From: Panopea generosa
Taxonomy: Eukaryota; Mollusca; Bivalvia; Adapedonta; Hiatellidae
NCBI GenBank assembly: GCA_029582155.1
Contig: CM055911.1
Location: 23,513,514-23,577,513, forward strand
Direction: 5' to 3'
Length of the DNA: 64,000 bases
Shown here: positions 1 through 11,848 of the stretch, piece by piece
Position numbering within the stretch: the stretch's first letter is position 1
Layout: each line of letters opens with the position of its first letter
The notes under the pieces: model-generated
Told to the model about the DNA's origin: nothing
Seen by the model: only the letters and a program-made list of their open reading frames with translations
Database searches by the model: none
Made by a program: the position numbers and the translations under genes

Positions 1-193
1 TCCAGTTAACACTGGAAACTTCATGACCTTTGTAAATAATGAAAATGTTTTATTCTTAAATATTTTTCTGATAGAAGAAGACCTCCAGTATTCAACTGGA
101 AATCTTTCTTTGAACAGAAGAAAAATCAACCTTTTGGCACTATAGTACAGCGTGAACTGAACTTTCAATGAAAGGAAACACTTCTGTACAAAT
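1..193 (-). other. 3' untranslated region
   Basis: Sequence after the stop codon. No intron signal or further open frame was seen. The transcript end is probably within positions ~20-40, after the polyadenylation signal at 49-54. Confidence 0.6.
49..54 (-). terminator. Polyadenylation signal AATAAA
   Basis: TTTATT on the plus strand, AATAAA on the gene strand, about 140 nt after the stop codon. A second AATAAA (198-193) overlaps the stop codon itself and is too close to be the main signal. Confidence 0.5.
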
Positions 194-1368
194 TTATTCA
201 TTTTGAAGATGTGCAAGATATTTCATGTAACTCACACTGACCTGTACATTGTCTCTAGCATGTTCCCCTTCTGCCTGCATCTCTGCAAGTGCCCTCTCTT
301 GGTCTTCCTGTTGTTTCACCAGATCCCTCATCAGGTCATCATAACCGGGTAGATTCACATCCGGCACTGTTTCAATACCAACACCTTGTGCCTGGGCCTC
401 TGCACACTGCTTACGATACAGTTCCTTCTTTCTGTTCCGCCTTTCTTCCAGCAGTTTCTTACGCAGACTCTCCAACTGCTGATGCTTCTGCTTGTCAAAT
501 GCGTCATTCACACGCTGTAAGTTAACTGCATACTCGGCCATAATTCTGTCACGTTCTTTATCATTGTCAACTTTCTCTAATTTTTGTCTCAAGTCTTCTT
601 TGGCTTCGTCCATCATATTTCTCTTTTTCTTTTCAAACTCATCCAGGGTGTCTTGCATAGAATTCATTTCATTTGATTTTAAGTCATTTTCCAATTTGGC
701 AGCCTCGTAAGCTTGCCTCTCAAACAGTTTCCTTATCAAGTCCTTCCATGACGATCCAGATTTACCACCATCCTCTCCCATTTTTTCCCCTGCTGCAGAT
801 TTAAGCCTTTTCTTCTTGGAGTCTTTTTCTACAACAGCTGCTGTAGCTAGGACTTCTTTCTGTTTTTTAGTCCTGTCCCTGTTGGAGTCATCTTTTTCTC
901 TACCAGTTGACTCTCCAGGCTGGATACCAGTTGGATAACCGTCCTGTCCTCCAACATTGTAATTTTGTGTGTTGTGAACGTTTCCGCCGCCAGCAGCAGA
1001 ATTGATCATATTCAACAGTTCAGTGGATAAATAGAAAGGCCCGCCAGATTCCAACATCGCTATCAGTTGTTTCAGTAATGGCACTAATTCGGATTCTTTT
1101 GTCGAGGAAGACGCAGAATCTGCATCGCCGTACACACCTGTCAACTGAGCATCATAATCACCTGCCAGTAAAGAGCTATGTGTCAACACGACCTTCGCCT
1201 CCTGGCAGCAGAGTTCTGAGCGTTGTCGTGCATATTCGAGAGATGAATGAGCCTCGTCGAGATTTTCCATTCGAGAGATGACCTGATCCTGTAGGTCGGC
1301 AAGCAGACGAGTCTTGGCTTGACGATACCTCTGTATCAACACATTCTCACCATCAGGATTATTAGCCC
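194..1368 (-). CDS. Exon 28: terminal coding exon, coiled coils and stop
   Basis: Residues ~2159-2549: ANNPDGENVLIQRYRQAKTR, helices, a glycine/asparagine-rich low-complexity patch (SAAGGGNVHNTQNYNVGG), a basic patch (SKKKRLKSAAGEK, nuclear-localisation-like) and a long coiled coil (ERQAYEAAKLENDLKS, LRKKLLEERRNRKKELYRK), ending YLAHLQNE. Acceptor TTCCAG; stop TAA on 196-194. The frame enters in phase 1 as the splice requires, so no internal start is needed. Confidence 0.92.
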
Positions 1369-4300
1369 CTGGAAAAACATGTTGATTAATATTTATATTT
1401 TTTTAATAGGAAATAATGTAACAATATAGCAGAATGTAATGAAATACTAATGTGTAATAAAATATTACTATGTCATAACACACCAGAATTTAATAGAATA
1501 CCACAATGTATTTAAAAGCAGCAATTACTATAATACAAGTATGATATATTATATCAGAATGTAATAAAATGCTAGCATGTAATAAAACACCAGAATGTAA
1601 TAAAACACAAACATGTAATAAAAATACCAGAATGTAATTAAACACAATAATGTAATAAAACACTACAATGTTGTAAAATACCAGCATATAATAAAAAGCA
1701 GCAAGTAGTACAATATCAGCATGCAATAAAATACCAAAATATTATAAAATATCAGCATGTAATAAAATAACAAGCATGTAATAAACTATGAGAATGTAAT
1801 AAAATATCAGCATGTAATAAAAAAGCAGCAAGTAATACAATATCAGCATGTAATAAAAAGCAGCAAGTAGTACAATATCAACATGTAATAAAAAGCAGCA
1901 AGTAGTACAATACCAGCATGTAGTAAAATACCAAAATGTTATAAAATATCAGCATGTAATAACAATACCAGTATGTAATAAACTATGAGAATGTAATAAA
2001 ATACCAGCATGTAATAAAAAGCAGCAATTAGTATAATACAAGCATGTAATAAAAAGCAGCAAATAATAAATTACAGGTATGTAAGAAATACCTGTCATAT
2101 TGTCCATATTATCCTTAAACTTCTTCTCTTCCTGTTCAAGTTTGTTGAAGAATTTGCGTATTGTGTCGGCAAACCTCACATGAGTTGCTACATGTTTTTC
2201 TTCCATCTCGCACTCGCGCATATCACAGTCTGTAAGCACGGCAATAACCTCAGGTGGCAGCACTGCACTGTAATCATGTTCCGCTGCTCCACGTCTCTGC
2301 ACTTCACGCTTGCCTGCTTCCTCGAGCTCATTTGCACTGGCGTCGATCTGTGTTAAAGATTTCTGGACGGATTTCACCGTGACATTATCCATATCCTGTA
2401 GAAGGGTTAGAGCTAATTTGTGTTCCTCACTGGTCAGTTCTTCCTCCTTCTGTCTCTGTCTTCGCCAGAAACTTCTCCTCGTCAGGATTTCTTCCTCAAG
2501 CATGGCCATGGCACCAGGGGGCGGGGAACGTTTGCGGTGTGCTGCCGACGATAGTGTAACTGGAACAACAGTGTTGTTTTCTGGGTTGAGTCTTACACCA
2601 ATGACAGGACTTAGTTCACCAGTGATTGGGTCTATGGCCTTCTTACCAATGTTGATAGGGACGAGACCTGAAATAGTTACGTGATAAATAAAATTGAACA
2701 TTCATTGTCATTTATCATTATTAAATTGATCAAACTCAGCAAAAATGAACGCTCCAGTAATATCCTGTTGTTTTTAAACCATTCTTTAAAAAAAAAAACA
2801 ACACCATTGTATATGTTGTTGCAAATCTGAAAAAATACATATTTTGTTTGGAATAGCATTCTGCAAATATATAGATAAAATGTGACAAATGTTACTCGAT
2901 TTTAAATTTAAACTATTTTACACATGCAAAAACAAAAGTCACCAAAGACGAATGCAGGCTTTATTACAATATTTTCCTTTAACATGCTAAACCTCCCAAT
3001 CTGAATCTAACAATCTACTGAACTGCATGGTGCTAGTGATAAAGCATTGGGTACAGAATAGGAAGGTTGTAGGTTCAATCCCCCATCATGGCTATGAGTG
3101 GTGTTTCTTAAAGCAACACATCCACGTTTGAACTTTAAAAAAAAAAAAATTAATTGAGTTATGAGCACATTTCCCATACAAACATATGATCAATTAGCTG
3201 TATATGAGCATATAAACACAATCCCAAACAAAATGATGCCCAAATTATAATGCGTGACTAACACTTTATAAAACAAGCGTGTAACTCACCCGAGTCATAA
3301 AAAATTGTCAAAATGACTTTCAAGGCAGGTAAAGTACACTACGCACTAAAATGTGAAGTTTTTTAATAAGACTCGCATAATTCAATTTGAAGCCAAGTTG
3401 GAATCCTCGGCAATTTAAAAATAATTTATAAAGCGTTTGTCACGCTTTTTAATTTGGACATCTTTTTTTTATAATTCTAAAGCGTTCTGGATAGTGTTTG
3501 TTAGCAGATATACAGCTCACTGACCATATATTTATGTATGGGAAATGTGCTCACAACTCAATTGAAAAACTTTTTAAAAAAGTTTAAACGTGGATGTGTT
3601 GCTTTAAGCAAGACACTTTATCTGCATATGCTTATTACTAGTTCCATAAAACAAGAATTCCAGCATGACTTTTGTAAGTTATAAAAACAAGCTTTACAAC
3701 AGATGTGAAATGAAACAATTTAAAATCAAGTAGCGTCTGTATTTGTAACATTTGAAGGAAGATCCAGAAATGAACATGTGATCCTAGCTGTGCAAGCTAA
3801 ACATGCTCCAAAAGGTAAGTGAAAAAAACAAACAAACTTAAAACAAAAAAAAATCTACCATCCTCCAAGAAAAAAGATAGTAACATTACCATCTCCTTCA
3901 GGGTCTTCCATGGTTCCTCCCAGAGGGACTATCATGCCTGTTTCTCCATGCTTCGCGGCACCAAGAATGGGCACTTCCTGTCCAGACCCTGACCCATCCG
4001 ACATGTTGGTTCCCACCAGTATGGGCAACAGCTGTCCCGTTTTAAAGAACTCATACATTCCTGAAATTATATATTACAAGTTGGTTTCTTTAAAAAAGAA
4101 TCAAAAGGTGAGGTCAACAAGTTAGTGTGGTAAACCCAAGATTTGATCAGTGTACAATGTATTTGTAGGAATTGATAACATAAATGTTCCCCCCCCCACC
4201 CACCCCAAAAAAAAACAACAATGTATTAACCCATTGCTCCATAAGCATTGTCTTGGAACTCTTCCAAATTGAAAGCATTAATTCACCACTTATGAGCAAT

Positions 4301-7300
4301 GGGTGAATTGTTTTTATATTTACTGACAAGAGTGGAAAACACGTAACGAGTAATCTGAACAATTCCTGCACTGTTTTCAAAGGCCTTCTATAATTTGTAC
4401 TGGAGAATACATATCTATGGCATAAAGGGTATCAAAATGTGACAAAAACTATATTTCAGTCCGAGTGGTGAACTTGAAATGAAATCCCTATTCTACAGTA
4501 TGTAAACCAGTATGATGAAACAAATCAAAATCAAAATGAATTCATGAGACTCATTGAGTACGTCACAAACATGTTGTAATTTTAAGCTGAACATTTATTT
4601 TAATCTAATATGAGTGATCCTCTTTAACGGCTATGTGTGGTGTCCTTGAGCAAGACACTTTTCCCGCGTATGCTTAGTACTGGTTCTACCCAGGAAGACT
4701 TCGAGCGTGACATGTATAAGTTGTAATAATTTGTTTCACAATCACAGTAAAAGTTTACCTAACCTGGGCACATAGGCCAAATTAGAAAATCCCCTTTCAA
4801 CATATTATTTCAGCATGTTCAAATAGATATCCTTACGGCAATATGGGGCCAGTCATATCATAGAAATGATTTATTAGAAAAAAATGTTTTTAGCTAATTT
4901 TAAAAAGTCCTGAACACATACTATTGTAATATTCCTGTCATGCATTATAACAACAGTTGTCAGAAGACAACAAAGCTTGCCTCTGGGTGTGTAAGTCCAA
5001 AAAGGGCCATAACTGTGCCAAAATGCAATCCAGAGTTACGGTTCTTGTCTGTGTGTGTTCCATTGATGATGGTGAACACACATGCAAAGTTTCATTCACA
5101 TCAAATGAGTGGTTGCATAGATATGTTAAACTTAAATGCAAAGGTTTAACCTGGGTGTCTACAGATGACGGTGACGACGCTGCTGCCGCCAACGCCAGGG
5201 TCATGACAATAGCTCTCCTTGGACTTTGTCCCAGCGAGCTTATAAAACCAGCAGTTCAGGAGTACAGTTAAAGATGTGTAAGTGGTCACCTCATTAAGCA
5301 GCCATTTGTCTTAAGCAGCAACATTTCCTATACCCCATTTGTATACTTTCAGTGCAAATCACTTATATTAAGCAACGACCTGTCTTAAAAGGCCACTTTT
5401 ACATCTTCCCTCGACTGGCTGCTTAAGACAGGGTTGACTGTAGTTTGTCTGAGCAATTTAGTTTACAGACAGGCTGCCAGATGTCACAACACAACGTAAG
5501 ACTGGCTTCACGTTTATGTGTTTACCTGGGGAACCGCCGGTCAAGGCTAGAATACTGGCTCGCTCTTGTCGTCTCTTGATGTCCTGCTGGGCACGTAGTA
5601 AATGAGTCTTCATCTTGATGCGCGATTGCTCCAGCTCCTTGACGGCAGAATCTAGGGCAGCTTCCTCTTGGCGTATGTTAAAGTTGCCATCTGTAGAACC
5701 TGGCCAAAGATAATGGATACAGTATATGATCAGAAAAGTTTATAACCAATAAGTTCCGTGTTGTACATGCTCCTGCTTCACCAACATTTTGTAAGTTTTA
5801 CTTACTTAAATACATATAATTAACTTAATTAATTACTTAAAACTTTCTAATCAGTGTCAATGAAACCAAATGCAGTTTTTTAGAACCAGTCTTAAATAAT
5901 CACCTGGATGGTTTTCTTTGATATAGGTCTTTAATTTTTATCAAATATATTGGTGAAACTGGAGCTTGGCAGGATGTTGGACACTGAGGCCAAATTCACC
6001 AAACTTTTCCGTCTAAAAGTCAAACTTTAAATGGCAACTTCGATAAATGTTCAAATTCTAATGTGATTTTTTTTTTATTATTTTGCAGAAAATGTAATTA
6101 ATGTAAACTTCTTTTCACTGCCATTACAGTATTTTTGGATTTTAGAAGTTGTGTTTTTCAAAGTGCCTGTGACATCACTTTTGTAGAGACATTGGCTGAG
6201 TTCAGCATGGTTAAACACCGAACACGTTCATTCCCTGGTCCCTAAATTTATTGTTTACTGTGTGCTAATTTGAGGTTGAGCCAGCGCCCAGGAAAATATG
6301 TGAGCCAAAGTTAGCAAACCAAACTGATATGGGAAATGTATTGGTAGAATGCAACTTAATAAAGTTGATTTGGCAAATGGTGATTGATAAATATTATGAA
6401 ACTGATAAAGGTAATATCGTTATGATGTAGCTTATAATAGATAATTGATAAATTTTATAAATCTCTAATCAGCTTAAGGGTCGAAGAGGCTTGTAAAAGC
6501 TTACGATTGCTCTCCGATCTGCAAGTAGTTCACTTCTAAAAATAGATAAAATCTATAAATAGTTTTAACTCTATTTCTAGTTCATACCTGACAAAACTTC
6601 CTTGTAGGCTCTAACAGCATCATTGACGCGAGCTTCACATGCCATGACGTTGGAGTCGAGTAATCCCTGGAAACCGCCAGCAGAGGGCTCCACCTGCGTT
6701 TTACTAAGATGGCCACCGTGAACCCTGACTGTTTTACCACTTAGAGGATCGGTGAAAGAGTCGCCAGGAATTATGGGAGAGTTGTTGGCAAGCACACCAC
6801 CTACTGGAACCACCTCACCTAGAATAAATGATTGTATAATAAAATGCATAATGTTTGAATGAGACAGTAACACAAGATTAGATGGGTTGCAGATTTAATC
6901 TCCTAACCCGACCACCATATGTTGTGCAGCAACTGGCTCTGGCTCCTCCCATTTGTGCAGAGTAAGCAAACAGGCTTATCAGCTCTATCAGTTGAAATAG
7001 AACATTTTAGCTGAACAAGAGCTGCGAGAGGACAGCTTGACTTTTTGAAGTTTGTCTCAAAATAATAATAGTCATCAGATGTCATAAAATTGGAAAACAA
7101 GAGCTGTCAGAAGACAATAAAGCTCACCTATGGGATAAAACTCACCACCCATGCAAAGATTGAGATTAGAGGCAAACACCATAACTTTAACGCAAGTTTA
7201 AAAGTTTAACCTGGGTATCTACAGGCGACGACGGGGTCATGGTAATAGCTCTCCTGGACATTCGTCCTAGTGAGCTAATAAAAAGTCCATCTCAAAAATT

Positions 7301-10300
7301 GAATGCAGTACAACTTGAGGTTACTGAAATAAGAACATGCTATCTAACTTTTCCAGTATAAAAGGGACATAATTCTAACTATTATATATTCTTATTATAT
7401 CCCACTCTCCTCTGAGTTTTTTCTTTAATTTTCAAATAAATTCCTTGTGTTCTATGAGATGAGATTTAAGCTTCTAAATAAACAATTTAATCAAAATCGC
7501 TAAGTGAAAAAGGGGCAATAAATCTGCTTATAATAGAGTTACCCCCCTTGTGCCTATACTGTTAGTGGTAATGAGTTTGATTGATGTATAAGTAGTAGAT
7601 ATGCCGAAAAGTGTTTCCAATAGCTCCTTTTTTCTTCAAAAGTTGAGTTCAAAATGGTACATTCCAACCAAAAAACAATCATACCAAGTGTAAAATATAA
7701 TACAACATCTAAATAGGAAAGCCCGGCCTGATTAACTCAGTCAGCAGCACATCCGACTATCAATCTAGGGGTCGTGAGTTTGATTCCGAGCCTGGTTACA
7801 GTCTTGATGATGATTGATATACGACATTGCGTCACATTATCATAAGTCTCTGACCGCCAGTTCAAGTGGAAAAGTTATTAGTTATTTGTGGAGATGGGGA
7901 GTGTTTGAGTTCTGGTTAATCTTCCTGGATCCCAGGAAAAAGTGGTTAAGTTAACTGATTGTCTGTTAGCCCTCGATGGCATAAAAATGACTCTAATTAT
8001 TCAACAATCAATCAATTAAAAAAGAAAAAAAACGATTACAAAATTAAGCCACAAACCAGATTCTGGGTCCAAGGTTACTGCCAGGACAGGAACTGGAAGG
8101 GCTGAGTTGGGGTCCACCATCAATGACCCTAGTTCTATGGGTGTAGGCAGGCCTGTCACAATGTCAATATGAGTACCACCGATTGGTAAGACAGCCCCAG
8201 TCTGGGGATGAAGAGTCATAGCAAGTATGGGCACATGCAAGCTGGTTTCCGGGTCAGACATCGGGCCACCAAATTTAAGATCACTAGAATGTTGGAGGGG
8301 TTGGAGTTTTGTTTTGATTGGCTGTCCATTACGAGTCGGGTATGGTACAAACGGAATGAACGGATTCTCTGATTTCGAGGCTTCACCTGATAGGAAAAAA
8401 GAAAAAAGAAAAAAGTTAAATATACAAATATATATGAATTTTATGACAATAATGAAATTATAAAGACATTTTAGTTAAAGAGATCATACATGAAGGATTT
8501 TGTTTACCAGTTATATTAAAATTTTATCTCTTGTTACACAATACATGCAATCAGAGTTTGAAATTACATCGAGCTTGAATGATAACTATCCATTCTGAGA
8601 GAAATACTAGCAACATTGGTTCAATACCAGCTGTCATTTGTCATGCATTTTATATAATGCAATGTAGCGCCCAGTTTTCTAAACACTGAGATTGTATATG
8701 ATATATACATACAGTTTAGCTTAAATCATAAAATTGTCTTAAAATAAAAGTTTGCTTATCGTTAGCTATAGTTACAAGTTCTGGTACTTTGTGGTCTTAG
8801 AACACATTCAGTGTTGTGTGGAAGTAAGGTACTACTTATTTAATTATCAAGCTGGCGCAAGGGGGCGTGCAAATACAACACATCTTGGTATGCAAAAAAA
8901 AGAAGTATCATTTATGGCTTTTTCGGTTGGATAGAAAATCCCATCCCAAGGGATAATTGTTTTATGAACATGATCAAGTCACTGGGGAAAACAGTTGTCC
9001 CAAGAGACAGGATTTTCTATCCAAACTGAAAAAGTTATGAAATATTGTTCTTCTTGTTCTTCTTGTATACCAAACGCATTAATTTTATGTCTTTTAATTT
9101 TAGACGTCATGTAATAGGTTCCAATGTCACCGTGTGAGAATCTTATCTTGTCCTATGGGTGAGATAGAAATAATTAGCCCCAGTAAAAATACAGATCAAC
9201 TTGTCCAGTACGTCAGAATTGTTGCATATTTCAAAATTTCTCATGAACAGACTCAGTAAAACCAGGTCTGCTTATTTTTATTCCTAGGTTGTGTTCTCTG
9301 CTGCTAAGGAATCCATCTGTCAGATATACAGACTTATCTACAAACCTGCATTCTCTGCTGCTAAGGAATCCATCTGTCAGATATACAGACTTATCTACAA
9401 ACCTGCGTTCTGTGCTGCTAAGGAATCCATCTGTCAGATATATGGACTTATCTACAAACCTGCATTCTGTGCTACTAAGGAATCCATCTGTCAGATATAC
9501 GGACCTATCTACAAACCTGCATTCTGTGCTGCTAAGGAATCCACCTATAAGATATACGGACCTATCTACAAACCTGCGTTCTCTGCTGCTAAGGAATCCA
9601 TCTGTCAGATATACGGACTTATCTACAAACCTGCATTCTGTGCTGCTAAGGAATTCATGTCAGATATACGGACTTATCTACAAACCTGCGTTCTGTGCTG
9701 CTAAGGACTCCATCTGTCAGATATACGGACTTATCTACAAACCTTAGTTCTGTGCTGCTAAGGACTCCATCTATCAGATATATGGACTTATCTACAAGCC
9801 TGCGTTCTCTGCTGCTAAGGAACCATCTATCAGATATATGGACTTATCTACAAACCTGCGTTCTGTGCTGCTAAGGATCCATCTATCAGATATACGGACT
9901 TATCTACAAACCTGCATTCTGTGCTGCTAAGGATCCATCTATCAGATATACGGACTTATCTACAAACCTTAGTTCTGTGCTGCTAAGGATCCATCTATCA
10001 GATATACGGACTTATCTACAAACCTGCGTTCTCTGCTGCTAAGGATCCATCTATCAGATATACAGACTTATCTACAAACCTGCGTTCTCTGCTGCTAGGG
10101 ATCCATCTATCAGATATACGGACTTATCTACAAACCTTAGTTCTGTGCTGCTAAGGATCCATCTATCGGACATACGGACTTATCTACAAACCTGCGTTCT
10201 GTGCTGCTAAGGAATCCATTTATCAGATATACGGACTTATCTACAAACCTGTGTTCTGTGCTGCTAAGGATCCATCTATCAGATATAGGAACTTATCTAC

Positions 10301-11795
10301 AAACCTGTGTTCTGTGCTGCTAAGGATCCATCTGTCAGATATACGGACTTATCTACAAACCTGCGTTCTGTGCTGCTAAGGATCCATCTATCAGATATAC
10401 GGACCTATCTACAAACCTGCGTTCTCTGCTGCTAAGGAATCCACTTATCAGATATACGGACTTATCTACAAACCTGCGTTCTCTGCTGCTAAGGATCCAT
10501 CTATCAGATATACGGAGCACTTATCTACAAACCTGCGTTCTGTGCTGCTAAGGAATCCACCTATCAGATATACGGACCTATCTACAAACCTGCGTTCTGT
10601 GCTGCTAAGGAATCCATCTATCAGATATACGGACTTATCTACAAACCTGTGTTCTGTGCTGCTAAGGAATCCATTTATCAGATATATGGACTTATCTACA
10701 AACCTGCATTCTGTGCTGCTAAGGAATCCATCTATCAGATATACGGACTTATCTACAAACCTGTGTTCTGTGCTGCTAAGGAGTCATCTATCAGATATAT
10801 GGACTTATCTACAAACCTGTTGCTGAATCCACAACAAACACGAGCCTCGACTGCAGTGGATCAAATGCCACGTTGCCTTGTATGGGAAGAACATTGCCGG
10901 TCTGTGGGTGTATGAAGTTACTGGCAGGGACTGGCACGACCTTGCCATCAGAAAGTAACATCTGGGTGCCACTGCGTGCTTTCATTAGACCAGTGACTTT
11001 GTCAGTTTCAACTAGGCTCGAAGATTTTCCTACAATTTATAAATGCTTTATAATAAAGCGACACATGGCAAATTTTCATCAACTATCCCTTAATACTATT
11101 TATACTAATTATATTATCCACATGACATATACAAAATGACAATGTCCAGAAAGGGTTTCATCAACTGTTCACAGATTACCTTTAACAGTGGCCCAGATAA
11201 GGGGATGATTTTGGGAGTATTTTACCCTCATGGTTTTGGTAAGTACCCCAATGTTTTCATAATTGGAGGTAACTTTACCCCTTACCTTAAAAAGTAGTTG
11301 TTGTTGTTGTATGGTGTTTAGCGTCGCTTTCAACAATTGTTCAGTCATATCGCGACGGTGTCTACTTGAGACAGTATTCTAAGCGCTGCCACACTGGAGT
11401 ATCATGCCGCAGACACATGGTATGATACCCAACCCAGTCACATTATACTGACACCGGGCTGACCAGACCTAGAACTCTCCTCTAAATGCTGAGCGTCGAG
11501 CGAGGAAGCTTCTAGTACCATTTTTAAAGTCTTTGGTATGACCCGGCCGGGGATTGAACCCATGACCTTCCGCATGCGAATTGGACGCTCTACCACTAGA
11601 CCACGCCGCGGTCCTTAAAAAGTAGAGGTTAAGTTACTCCTCTCAAACAAAATTTCTATACTGAAATATGAAAAACTTTGTTTAGAATGTATGACTTTAT
11701 ATCTTATAGACCTTTGTAAATTATTAAACCTAAATAATATTATGTATGTACTGCGCACCCTCTTATTTTCATGCTGCACCAACCCTTTTTATTTT

Positions 11796-11848
<53 letters not shown>

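Noticed and set aside
1490-2060. Hydrophobic minus-strand reading frames continuing exon 27 or in the last intron (YYILVFYYILVF-like)
   Set aside because: Translation of the AT-rich minisatellite, past a good donor at exon 27. Not a second membrane domain.
4940-5271. Open frames of 69-104 codons on both strands
   Set aside because: They lie within a dispersed element whose other copy (7097-7290) does not keep them open. No splice or start support.
9289-10915. Open frames of 88-152 codons with NPSVRYTDLSTNLHS-like repeats
   Set aside because: They lie wholly in the 57 bp minisatellite on the strand opposite the gene and exist only because the unit length is often a multiple of three.
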